Below are positions 20,466 through 32,119 of a DNA stretch of 64,000 bases, piece after piece. Within the stretch, counting starts at the first letter, position 1. Each line of letters starts with the position of its first letter. A model generated the notes under the pieces. It did no database searches. It saw nothing but the letters and a program-made list of their open reading frames with translations, and was not told the origin of the DNA. Origin of the DNA: Bimuria novae-zelandiae CBS 107.79 (taxonomy: Eukaryota > Ascomycota > Dothideomycetes > Pleosporales > Didymosphaeriaceae); the NCBI GenBank assembly GCA_010015655.1, contig ML976684.1:30875-94874 (forward strand), written 5' to 3'. Both the position numbers and the translations under genes were made by a program.

Positions 20466-23400
20466 CAGAGCTCGTAACGGACGGGTCTCAGATCCGGATC
20501 CATGGAGCTCCGTCCCAATTAGGCAACTCCATGAGCTACGTAGCTCCATGGATCTAGACGGAGCTAAGGGCTAGTCTTATAGTAGTTAGTATAGTAGTTG
20601 CCCAGCATTCGCCAGAAAGCTTGGTATATCAGATTCTCGTGTTGCTGCTGTAAATTGACGATTTGCACGTTGTGTAGCTATAGGGCCTTTTTATACGTTT
20701 ATTTTCTATTAAAATAGGCGCCTGCGCCTACGTTTTTAAACTAAATCGCCACCAAATAATTAACGCCTTTTACAAATTCTACACTACTAACCTCTATACT
20801 AGCTACTTAATTGTTTTAATTGCCCTCTAGCTGCGAGAAAGGATCCTAAAATGCCTTGTTAAAGCTGCCTATTAAGAAGCCTTAGTTGCTGCTAGCCTGA
20901 GAGCTTTATACAGAGCTTTAAGGGCTCTATTCAATTATTCCTAGCAACTCTAGTTCCATATTAAGATTACTTATCTAGTAGCTAAGGCAAACCAGAGCTT
21001 CCTGTGTATCTTTAATAAGAGATGCCCGACGTGCTGTAACTGTATTTCTGCCTAGGCTAAAGACTCTCTTAGGTTTGTTGCTTATGGCAGGCGTAGCGTA
21101 CACGTTAATTACCATGCGAGAGAGCCTAGGATATCTTGACTAGACAATAAGAAGCCTCTAGTACTTAGAGGGATGTGAGCTGCTAGTGTAATCCTCCTGT
21201 AAGTACGCAGTTATCTTGTTGTTAATAGTCCTTATAGGCGCTAGCGTCGTAGACCTCTTGCCTAGTCGATCTATCGCAGAATTGGACGACCTGTACCTCG
21301 ATTGCTGAGTAGGATTAGGGCGTTTAATAGGCCTTAAAGGCTCCCGTGTAACTGTAGGGAAACTGCTATAATTATCCTTAAAGAATTGTCTAACTTTTGC
21401 AAGCTGGTCCACGGCGTGATTTTTGCCCTAGAGCTCTGTATAACTAGCTACTTTCTATCGAGGATTGAGTATTATAGCAGCAGCGTATAATGGACTCTTT
21501 GTAGTCGAATTATAGTACTTCTGAGCCTTGTTCCAGGCCTGCTCGACGCTGACGTAGATTCCTTTCTTGCCGTAGGTCTGTAGGGTATGAGTTTTCAGCT
21601 TCTCTAGGGCGTCCATTATCGAATTGAGTATAAGAGATACTAACATGATTGGTGGCTCCTTTTTCTGCTTATTAGGACGTCCTTTAAGCTTTAAAGTAGC
21701 CTCTTAAAATAGTATAAGGACCTCTAGAATTTCTTTAACTTGCTGCCAGTCCTTTGCCGTTAACTAGTGTTTAATAATAAAACGTGTTGATGAGTCCTCA
21801 GGACGACTTCCTATTGTACTTTTCTTAATAGGTCGAATTTTAAGCTTATACGTAGCTCTCTTATGCCTGAAGAAGTAATCTAGAACACGCCGTAGCTAGT
21901 AGGCGCGTTTAATTATATCTGCCGTCAAATTCTACTTATAAAGAAGTTAGCTATTGCCAGGTGTTAACGCGCGCTACTTAAAGTTTAGAGTTTAACTTTA
22001 CTAGCTCTACTAAGAGATAACTCTATAATTATATAATATTAAATTAAGTTGCCTACGATAGGATTAAGGCTAATTTAAATAGTAGTTATAAAGAAATAAT
22101 TTAGTGCTATAGTTAAAAACAAGTTATTATATAAAAAGCCATTTACCGAGTATTATTATTAGGAAGTAACACTAGGGGATCTGGCGTACGACCTCCCCTA
22201 GGGTTTTCCTCTCTCTAAATGTGGCCTTAGGCTTCGTTAAAGCGTTGTATCCGCCCTGGAGATTTGCAAATCCAGTTTACAGTTAATTAAATAATAGCAA
22301 TTAGTCCATAGCTACGATAGTAGCTAGTCTCCTCCTTTAGAGAAGTAAGCTCTCTCTTAGAGACGTTAAATATCTTATAATTAAAACCGTAAAACAGGTC
22401 CCTAGCTATAAGATTAAGTATGTGGCCGGCACATCTTATCCTCTAGTAGATAGGGTTAAAGTGTAAAATTACACCTAGCTGCGTGAGGGCTTAATTATTT
22501 AAAGAGGCGTTATTATAAGCCTATGCGCCTGTTTTCTTCTCAATCTTAAAGGCCTTAAGCGTTTGTATTATAGCCTTTCTTATATTAGTTCCTGTGTGTG
22601 GAGATTCCATCTCCCGTAGAGATAGGAGGGCTGTATTACACTTATTATTCACATTTACCTAGTGGCCGACAATTGCAAGCAATCCATGTATCCTCCAGTT
22701 AGTCCACCCGTTAAAGGATAGATGTATTTTGCTAGGGCAATCCTTTAAGGCCTTCCTAAGGACCTCCTTCTTCGCCTTAAACTGTTGAAGGACCCAGTTC
22801 CGCATTATTTAATCGTTAGGCAAGAGGCTCTGGCTAGTGAGCTCTATACGGCTAAGTAACCTCCTAAAATACTCGCTACTTAGCTTGTAGAAGGGAATCT
22901 TGTCGGCTATAATCCAGGTAAGTAGGTCCTTCTGTATGCCCTGGGGATTGAACACTGTTATAGCTTTACTGTGTATAGCTTGTTGTACAGGATCCTTGTT
23001 GTTTAAAGTAGCTAAGATAGACAATATGCCTTTGTCAGTGCTAGGAGCTTTAACTAGGAGGCTCCTTACGTAATTATACTGCTCTGTATGGCGCGCGCGG
23101 AGGTGATTGAGGACGCCGCCTCCGCTATTAACCTTTAAAACGGCATTGTGCGGAGAATCCTCCAGGTGACAGTGCTTACAAAGATACCACTGTGTCTTAT
23201 CCTCTATACGCTGTAAAGGTACTCCGTACAGCTAGTAGCCAGCGCGTCTCCTAACCTGCCGCTCATCCGCCAGGTATCCAGGGATTTTGTCATAATTGAC
23301 CCAGTCGTAGTCAAATTCAGCCACTCTAGGCCTCTTTGGAGCTCGCCGGCGAGCCTCTTGAGTTCCTCCATGAGATTGAGGGCCTCTGAAAGGCCCTTTG

Positions 23401-23807
23401 CCGCCGTCAGCCTCATAGGCAGAGGTGTCACTGTCTGACAGTACGTCGACGGGACGCCGACGGTCAGCGCGCCTGCGAGACGGGGTGGAAACTGGCGACG
23501 GTGAGGCTCTGGATGGGGTAATCTGGGGCGTAGAAAGCCTTGAAGCCCTCCTTAGGGTGTTCTAAAGCCTCCTTAGGGGATTTTGGGACATGTTAAATAA
23601 TTATTAAGTCACTATTGACGTCTATAGAGACTATATGGGAGACGACTGACGTCAAACAACCGAGGTTTCAACAACGTCTTGAGCCTCCTAAGAGAAGTTT
23701 CATTTTTGCCCGATTAGGCAAGGCGTACAGCTCCATGAGATCCATGGAGCTACGTAGCTCATGGAGCTAGCTCCATGGATCCGGAGCTCCGTACGTTACG
23801 AGCTCTG
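20466..23807 (-). mobile_element. hAT DNA transposon nested in the Copia element
   Basis: The 3342-bp element has terminal inverted repeats CAGAGCTCGTAACG(G/T)ACGG. It is flanked by a perfect 8-bp duplication TAGCTACC (20458-20465 and 23808-23815), the hallmark of hAT elements. On the minus strand, transposase parts appear in order. A BED-type zinc finger (about 23070-23220) carries WYLCKHCHLED and NHLRARH. The central region (22809-23024) has GIQKDLLTWIIADKIPFYKL. A YYNSTTKSPLYAAAIILNPR segment (about 21458-21520) and a hAT dimerisation remnant with KRVFSLGRNTVTARR (about 21000-21100) follow. Stop codons interrupt the frame, so it is probably inactive, though less damaged than the host Copia element. 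Both ends contain palindromes. Confidence 0.93.
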
Positions 23808-26800
23808 TAGCTACCTGGCACACATAGCTAAATGAGTATAATTACGCGGCCACTAAAGCAGAAACCTAAGGGGTAGGAGAGCTTCAGCAGCTAAGCGCAG
23901 TTAAAGAAGACTTTATAAAGGTAGTTAATTATGTTACCTCTTAATAGGTTATAAATTTTTAGTTAACCCAGAGAAAGGACCCGTCCGTCTCTAGGAAAGG
24001 CATAATAAGACTCTTCTAAGACTATATAAATCTCTAGCACCCGAATAAGGGCAAATAAAAAGGCGCTTTTACTACTATAGAGTTATTTCTCGCTAAAGGT
24101 GGTGAATCCACCTAGGCTATAGAGAGGGACGCCTCTCTTGTGGATAAAGTAGCATTATTTAAACTAAGGGGAAGACCCCTTAAATAATAAAATAACAGTC
24201 TTAGTACTAGAACTAAGCAGTCTGCCACGAGCGATTACGAGCCAGCGATAGCTAGTAGTAAATACTACCCTACTTATAATTAGCGTTATGCTCTAAGAGA
24301 TTACTTCTATGCATTTCTAGAGAAATAACCTAAATAGTTTAAGCCAAAGCCTTTTATAGCAAAGCTAATCTAATTTAGGTTAGAGCACAACTTAGAGCTG
24401 CAAGAAGCTCTAAGAGCTCTTAAAAGACTAAGATCTTAAATACTAAGAATTAAACTATTACACACTCCTACTCTAACGCGAATCACTAAGGCTAACGATA
24501 AGTAACTAGATAGACAAAAGATTACTAAAATCCTAGTAAGCTTTAATGCAGCATCCTTCTATACCGATCTAAATACGTATCTATTACGATACTTAGCTAT
24601 CCTCGATTTAGGCACAACTTGCCACATCTTTAACGATATTAATCGCTTTGTCTCGTATAGGCCACCGTCGCCTAGAGACTTTATATAGGCTAGCAATACA
24701 CAAGTATAGATTAAAGGATATAGGAGCGTCCACCTTAACATACGGAGTGCAAGTAGTAACCAAATAATATAGCTAGACAATATGGCCTATTGTCTTAATC
24801 TACTTTGTAACCTAGTGTCGTTCCAATTACTCCGCAAGCAAGGCCTTTGGTAGGATATAAAAGTAGACCCTATAACTCTAAAGAGAAGAGATAATATAAC
24901 GTTAGCAGAGCTTTAAGAGCTATATAGATAATGGGTGCTTAAGTACAGATCCGCCCTATTACGCTATATAGTTATTAATAGTGTACCAGCTGCCCACATA
25001 GCGCATAAAACTAACACCTACACTAGAAGGCCAAAGAAGGTAGATGCCTTAACCTGGCATAGACGACTAGGTTATCCAGGCCCTTAAGCCCTTAAACACC
25101 TTGTTTAGCAATCTTAGGGGGTGAGAATAAAGGGCTTACTATAGCCAAATGCGATGCCTGTAGAAGAGCTAAACTTAAGCGATAAATACGCTAATAACTA
25201 AAAGATCTAATAAAAGGCCCTAGCGAAAGGGTAGCCATTAATTTCTATAATTTCGAAACTAACAGTTCTATAAAAGAGAAAAGTTAAATGCTAGTCACTA
25301 ATTAATTCTCTAGCTTTATATAGGACTTCTACTTTAAAGACAATCGCCCAGCACGATTAATTATTAAGCTACTTAATAGCTTTATATAATTTATAAAAGT
25401 ATAATTTAACGTCACTGTCAAGGTTATTAAATCGGATAACAAAATCTTCTTTATTAAAGCTAAAGTAGAAAGGTGGTGCTTGGCACAAGGCATTAGAATC
25501 GAGCCTTTAGCACCTAATACCTAAGCATAAAATAGAGGAGCTAAACGCTTAGGGGGTGTTATTAAGGAGAAAGCGCGCGCGATGCAACTTAACTCTAACC
25601 TATTTTAGTAAATATAGCCTAAAATTACCTAAGCCGCTGTCTACCTCTATAATTAAACTCTAAACTACGGTAATTACTAGTAATTACTATACGAAGTGTT
25701 CTTTATAACAGTAGCCTTTTAAAATGGCTTTGTCACCTAGCCACGAAAACCTAATTAAGCTCACCTGAAAGTATATGGCTGTAAAGCTTTTGCTATAACT
25801 AACGATACAAAACGTGGCAAGAGTAAGCTCTAAAGGCTTAACCCTAAGGCATAGATCGGCTACCTTATTAGCTACTAATTAACTAATATTTAGAGAATCT
25901 AGATCCTATTACTTACAAAGGTTATTAGCACCCGCGATATAATTTTTAATAAGGACTTAGTATTCTTAGGCAAGACTAAAGACCTAATAGACAACCTTAT
26001 ACATAGCACTTTAGAAGAAATCGCAGCTTAGGTGCGATTAGTAAAGCTACCTCCCTTACCTTAGCAAAACCTAGAGACGGAGTCCTTTTATAAGGATAAA
26101 ACAATCACTAACACATCATATAAGGAAGGGGACGAGGAGACCTTAGGCTATAGGTAAAGTAGGAAATTTAGCTATAAATACCTAACGCCTCTATTAACTC
26201 TACTACTAGTTGCACTTCTTGCCCAGTTAATAACAAGAGATAAACAACCTAAACTACCTTATAAAATATAAGTAGTGTAATTGCAAATAAGCCTATAGAT
26301 TACCACTTTTATAGCAGGCACCGAAGCTGGCAGCGCCGGCAAATACAATAGCAAGATTCTTAATAAGGCCTAGCTTCGACGTATAATTATAGCAGGTAAG
26401 AAGCCGCATCAGAGCGTGCTACTAGAGCCACCCACATGCCAAAACAAGCTTAAGGACCACCCTCTCTACAATATATAGAAGGAAGCCGGGCGATCCCATC
26501 TATAGAGCTATAAAGAAATGAAATCCTGGAGTAAGGTTGCAGCCACTCTAGTAAAAGCAATAGGCCACTAAATCCTCGACTGCATGTAGGTATATACCTA
26601 TAAGTTTAATAAACACTATTAACTACAGAAGTGTAAGGCACGACTAGTTATAAGAGGTAACTAATAATAGCACCTTACTTCGTAAGAAACCTACGCTATA
26701 ATACTAGTAAAACGATTGTTTTATATGCTTATAGCGATTGCAGCTCGGTTCGACCTAGAGCTTATTTAACACGACGTTACTAACGCTTTTGTCCACGCAA

Positions 26801-28108
26801 AGCTGGACAGAGAAATCTACATAAGAATGCCCCGTGGCTACTCGCGAGCAGGCACAGTCCTCCACCTACATAAAGCACTCTACGGACTACGCATATTTCT
26901 ACTACTTTAGTAAAGAGAGTTTACATTAACGCTTCTTAATATAGGTTTTAAAACAGTACCCTACGAGCTATGCTATTTTATTAAGAATAGCATTATTATC
27001 TTCTTCTATATAGATAACCTTATTATTACTTATAATAAGTTATAATAGTAAGCTGCTAAAGCTGCTCTAGTAAAGATAAGCACTAAATTTACACTTACTA
27101 GTAGTAACGACCTATAATAGTTTCTAGGAGTTAAAGTTATTAAAGACCGCCTGAACGGAAAGATCTGGCTTTTACAGGCCTTATATATTAATAAGATCTC
27201 GCGCCTTATTAAGCAACATGAGATATGGCACGAAATACCTATAGTAGTAGTCAAACTGCTTCCTCGAACCAGGCTCGCTAGTAAGGCTAAAGTCAATCGA
27301 TATCAGCGCAAGATAGGATCTATCCTCTACGCTGCAGTAACTATACGACTAGATATTGCCTTTACAAGCTCTTAACTTTCACGATTCTTATCGAACCCAA
27401 GCAAAGAGCACTAAGCCACTACTAACTAAGTTCTCCTCTATCTTGCGGATACCAGATTACTAGGTCTTCAGCTTAGGGGTGTAGATACTTTAGAGGTGGC
27501 AAGTGACGCTTCTTTCGCTAATAATACGCTCGACCGCAAGAGCTCACAAGGATATATTATTAAGTTATTTAGTAGCTTAATTACATGGAAAGCAAATAAG
27601 CAAGATATAGTCACTATATTAACTATAGAGGCCAAATTACTAGCTCTCTTATAGGTGGCTAAAGAAGCTTTGTTCATCTCACGATTACTAAAGGAGCTAA
27701 AGATTAACCTTAGCAATTCCCTTATCACAATTAATTGCGATAACTAGTAAATAATCTAGCTTATTACTAAAGAGATCGCTAAGCTGCAGACTAAGCTCTA
27801 TTATATAGATATCTATAATTACTAGCTAAGACAAGAGGTCGTATTAAAGACAATTAAGGTAGACTATTAACGCTCGAAGGACATGGTTGCAGATAGGCTT
27901 ACGAAGGCCCTGCTAGCTAATAAGTAGAGTAACTTTCTAAACAAATTAGGACTTATAGAAATTAAGGATAAGATTATAAACGTAGAGGTTAACCTGCTTA
28001 AGCTAAAGCAGAGAATAGAGGCTTTTAAAATTAAACTATAAAGGATAATACTGTCAGATCACCGACAGATAGTCTCTAGCTTAAGGATAAGCCTAAGCTA
28101 AGGGGGTG

Positions 28109-28307
28109 TGTCCAATTACATGGCACTTTGCACTAAACTCAAAGTGTAAAGGTGGCTGGGCAATCCTACGCCAAGAAAAGAAGACTTCGGTAGCAGTCTG
28201 ACAGAACACAAATAAGACACAACACGAACATAATTAATTAATTATCATAACTATCAATTCTCATCATTGCATTAGCTTAAAGTGACAGAACACTATCAAA
28301 TCTGACA
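28109..28307 (+). repeat. 3' LTR of the complete Copia element
   Basis: It begins TGTCCAATTACATGG after the polypurine tract and ends ATCTGACA; 199 bp, followed by the ACTGT target duplication. Confidence 0.92.
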
Positions 28308-28312
28308 ACTGT

Positions 28313-28694
28313 AAGATCTATAGCTATTAAGAATAAGTAATTAATAAAATTATTAAGCTTTTACTTTAGTATATTAATTAAATACTTACTTAAGCTTAGT
28401 AAAACTATTATTATTATTTATTTAGCCTAAAGGTAATAAGCTAATAAAGACTTAGTATTCTTTTACTAAGATATTATCTACCTAGCTTAATTATATACTT
28501 TTATTAGTAGACTAATAAATAACTTTTAATAGTAAAACTAATTTATTAGCGTATACACACGCTAAAAGGGTAATTAATTTATAAAAATTATTTTAAAAAG
28601 CTACTATAACTTCTTTCTTCTCCTATATTTACCTACTACATACTCATTTTAATCTACTAATAATACTAATTAAGTAGCTCTTTTTATCTATATT
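28313..28694. other. AT-rich RIP-mutated sequence
   Basis: Continuation of the AT-rich DNA that lies left of the Copia element; no gene or defined element recognised. Confidence 0.5.
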
Positions 28695-29209
28695 TGTTAC
28701 AAGGGTTCTACGTACCTAAGCCTGGTCCGGGTTAGGGGAGGATAGGTCAAGGGAGAACTACCTTACGGATATTTAGTAGTTAAAAGCTAGGGATAGCCAC
28801 GAGGTAGGTTTCTAAAATAATTTAATTTTATAATAAACTATAGAATAACTAACTAGAAGATTTACTAATCTGCTGTAAGAAATGTACTTATAGTATATTA
28901 AGTTAACTATAAGGAGTAGGAGAAGTATAGAGAAATTATTAGACTATATACTATCTATCCTAGTTCTTGCTATTATCTAAATTGCTATTATAGTCCTACT
29001 AAGCCATCGTAGTCCCTGGGACTTTTATAGTCCCTTAGACTTTCGTAGTCCCTTAGACTTCTCGCTTATGCGGGACTACATCACGTGACTGCTAATCTGA
29101 GCTGCCCCGCGTCTTCGTGTGTTCTCGCGACCCGGTTATTTCGCCAACAATTACTTCCTTGGCGTAATTGTCTAGTCTCCTTGTTCCTGTGGGGTTCGTG
29201 ATCGTAACA
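28695..29209. repeat. Solo LTR (probably Gypsy type)
   Basis: A 515-bp segment starts TGTTACAAGG and ends ATCGTAACA, an inverted TGTTAC/GTAACA pair typical of LTRs. It stands alone without internal coding sequence. The flanking five bases (ATATT and ATTTT) are nearly a target duplication. Within it, 28999-29065 has imperfect repeats of TAGTCCCTTAGACTT. The right third is GC-rich and little mutated. Confidence 0.55.
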
Positions 29210-29830
29210 ATTTTATATATATAATAATATTTAATATTATATTCCTTAAGTTTTTACTTAAGAAGTTAAAATATAGGCTATATTTATTACCTAAGTTAGC
29301 TTTATAGTAATTACTATCTATACTAGCTACCTATTAAGAGATAAAATAAATACTATATTAATTAATAAATTACGTAACTTAGCTTTCGCTTACTAGCTCT
29401 TTAGCTATTATTAATATAAAATTTTATATTATCTTTTTTATAGATAGTAAGTAACGTGCTAAAAGCTTTTTTATATAAATAATAAGCTCTTGCTCTTGCT
29501 AGGGACTAAGTTTTTATTAATTAAACTTTATAGTAATATATAATATTTAAATTGCTTAGTGCCTTCGTAATAGCGTACTTTAGTATAAGAAAAAGATTCT
29601 TTAGGCTTTAGTAATTCCAGTTTTTTTATTATAGCCTTAATTAAGCTTATGTTAGTGGCGTTATAGCACGTTAAAAGTTAGGGTGGTTTGTGTTCCGCGG
29701 GGCGTTGACTGAATCTGGACGTTGGTGCACGGACACGTTACCGCGTTGCACAAGCTGTTTACTACTCGCTTGTGGCGTACTGCTGCATCAGGTAGCTCTT
29801 GCTCGCTTTGACCGGCCTAGGCCGGACACC
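29210..29830. other. AT-rich sequence, then a GC-normal flank of the Fot1-like insertion
   Basis: 29210 to about 29675 is AT-rich and RIP-like. About 29680-29830 has normal composition and matches in character the sequence to the right of 31723, so the Fot1-like element probably landed in ordinary DNA. The 61-codon frame here is not supported as a gene. Confidence 0.45.
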
Positions 29831-29832
29831 TA

Positions 29833-29902
29833 CTCGCCCCACACGCCAACCGGAGGTTGGCCCTGCGCAGCCTAACGTAACTTCGTAGCCTAACGTAACT
29901 TT
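29833..29902 (+). repeat. Left terminal inverted repeat of the Fot1-like element
   Basis: About 70 bp, starting CTCGCCCCACACGCC. It contains an internal direct repeat of about 14 bp (AGCCTAACGTAACTT). It matches the reverse complement of 31652-31721 with only a few changes. Confidence 0.9.
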
Positions 29903-31651
29903 TTATCGCGGATTTTTCTATTTTCTTAATAAATAACCTATAACTATGCCTAAATATTATAGTAAGAGCTATAAAATTAAGTAGCGTATCTTTAATTATC
30001 TCTCTAGTTTTTCTAGCTTAGAAATACCTAATTTTGTAGCTACAGCACGCGAATAGAGCGTGCCTGTTTCGCGACTTTAAGCGCGCGCTGGAGGCCGGAT
30101 CAGCCGCCATAACTATAGCGGCACGAATCTACGACTCTTAGAGACCCAGGATAAAGCGCTAAAGTTATATATATATTACTACGACACTATTAGCATGCTA
30201 TACCTTATACTATAGTTAAAAGGTGCTACTTAATATATTCTTAATCGCGCGCACCCTAATAGCAGAGCTCCCTTACTTAGTAAGAACTAGCTATCGCGAT
30301 AGCTATTAAGAAATCTAAACTGCCGCCGTATAAAGCAAAAGTCGTAGCATATTAATTATATAGTAATAGCGACGTTTGAAGCTTATAGCTATTATTTTAT
30401 TAAGCTTAAAAAGGTAATATACACCTACGGCGTTACCCTATTAGACACTTATAATATAGACGAAACCGGCTTCCGCATAGGCGTTAGTAGTAATTAATAA
30501 ATTATTACTATAGAGTTTAATTATCCTTATATCTCTGCGTTAGAGACATCGCGCAATTATATTATAAGTATTAAATTAATCTCTAATAATAGAGAGGTGC
30601 TCAAACCCATGCTTGTTATATAGGCCGTTAATTACCTTTATTACTAATATACAAATACGGCGCTGCCTAATAGCTATATAATTACTATATTAATATTAGG
30701 ATACGCTAATAACTCTATCTTAATAAAGTAGCTAAAGTTTTTTAAAATACAAACGCGCGCGCGCTAAAAAGGCGCATAGTAATTACTTATATTTAATAAA
30801 TTTAGTAGCTACCTTACTATTAAGTTTATATAGTTCTGCGATAATTATAAGATACTCCCCTTCTTACTATCGCTATATTTATTACATTATCTACAGCCTC
30901 TAGACGTCGTCTATTTTCAGCTATTAAAGCAGAATTATAAAAAGGCTATAGAGATGGCCACCCAAACTAGCTGCATAGACTTTAACAAAGTCAAATTTCT
31001 ATATGCAATCTATAGGATTAAGATAGATACATTTAAGCGCAGCATAATCCTAAGCGCCTAAAAAAAAGCTAGGATCTTTCTATTTAATCTAGAGCTTATT
31101 TACATAAAGCTACCAGCACCTATCTAGACGCCATCCCCATTAGTTCTATCCGCTGTTAATTCGAGCCCTATCGCCAATACACCTACAGCATATTAGCGGC
31201 AGCATCAAAAAATGTCGCGCGCCCTAGAGAGAAGCAATATATCAAGCAGGAGGCTTACAAAATTCCTAGAAAGCTCGCAATTACTAATCGATAGTCTCGC
31301 GCTAGCCCAGCGTAACCTTATAAATATTACCGCAGCAGCTTAACAACGCTAAAAAAGGCAGATTAAAGATAAAAGGCTAGTATAAAAAGGCGGCGTAGTA
31401 ACTATTAAAGCAGCGTAATAAGTAATTAATTAACGTATAGAGCTTAAGGCTTAAAAGGTTACTCGAAAGGCTGTAAAAACGTATAAGGACGCCCACTTAT
31501 AGAGCCTATAAAATTAGCCCCGATAGGTCCTATCTCTTAGAGAGATAACTGTAGATCCTGCCCTACTTGCTACACCAACTCCACTGTATATTAGCCTATA
31601 TAATTGAAGTCTACGCTGTCAAAAGACTGGATCAATTTCGATTCTCTATAC

Positions 31652-31721
31652 AAAGTTACGTTAGGCTGCGAAGTTACGTTGGGCTGCGCAGGGCCAACCT
31701 CCGGTTGGCGTGTGGGGCGAG
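31652..31721 (-). repeat. Right terminal inverted repeat of the Fot1-like element
   Basis: Reverse complement of the left repeat with about two or three differences. Both ends stay GC-rich while the interior is RIP-mutated. Confidence 0.9.
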
Positions 31722-31723
31722 TA

Positions 31724-32119
31724 CGCTCTGTGCCAGAACGCGAGTGACGTGGCGCATTGATAGCGAGGCTCGACGAATAGAGACGGCGCATCCCGCATGT
31801 TTTCGGAGCGGTCCCAAAAACGAAGTGCGGCTATGACACGGGTTCACTTCACTACTCAGTTGGGCGTTGAGCATCGAAAGTGGGTATTGACCACTCAGGG
31901 GCGCCACGCTTGATGATGGCGTACCAATGGAACGGTATCTCGTCATTTACGCGATAAGCAATCGTGGAGCAAACGAAACGTACCAAAATAGATACACAGA
32001 ATGCGAGCCTTTTGTGAATCAACCGAAACACCACGCCCATCCATCTCAGGACTTAATCCGTGCCTTTGGACTCCAGATACCAGTACCAATATACAAAGAA
32101 GCTGATAAATGACGCACTT
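31724..32119. other. Intergenic flank
   Basis: Normal-composition DNA between the Fot1-like element and the stop codon of the first transcription factor. No gene is supported. Confidence 0.4.

Larger units (their letters stand above)
19682..28307 (+). mobile_element. Complete Ty1/Copia retrotransposon, split by a nested hAT element
   Basis: Two 199-bp LTRs (19682-19880 and 28109-28307) flank the element, and ACTGT is duplicated on both sides (19677-19681, 28308-28312). Without the nested element and its 8-bp duplication it is about 5.28 kb, normal for Copia. Readable in the forward direction are a gag-like segment (20073-20297), the gag-pre-integrase motif DALTWHRRLGYPG (about 25043-25081), LHKALYGLR of reverse transcriptase (about 26866-26895) and FFYIDN in place of YVDD (27001-27018). 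An RNase H motif ASDASFANN lies at about 27500-27530. A polypurine tract (28101-28106) precedes the 3' LTR. Many TAA/TAG codons show RIP damage, so it is not autonomous. Confidence 0.93.
29833..31721 (+). mobile_element. Fot1/pogo-type Tc1-mariner transposon
   Basis: The 1889-bp element is flanked by TA on both sides (29831-29832, 31722-31723) and has inverted repeats of about 70 bp. The length is normal for Fot1-type elements. On the plus strand a broken transposase is readable: a YTYGVTLLDTYNIDETGFRI segment (about 30418-30480), the usual catalytic-aspartate region of pogo/Fot1 transposases, and later HYLQPLDV (about 30885-30915) followed by LLKQNYKKAIEMA. TAA/TAG codons are dense, so RIP has inactivated it. 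Confidence 0.9.
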
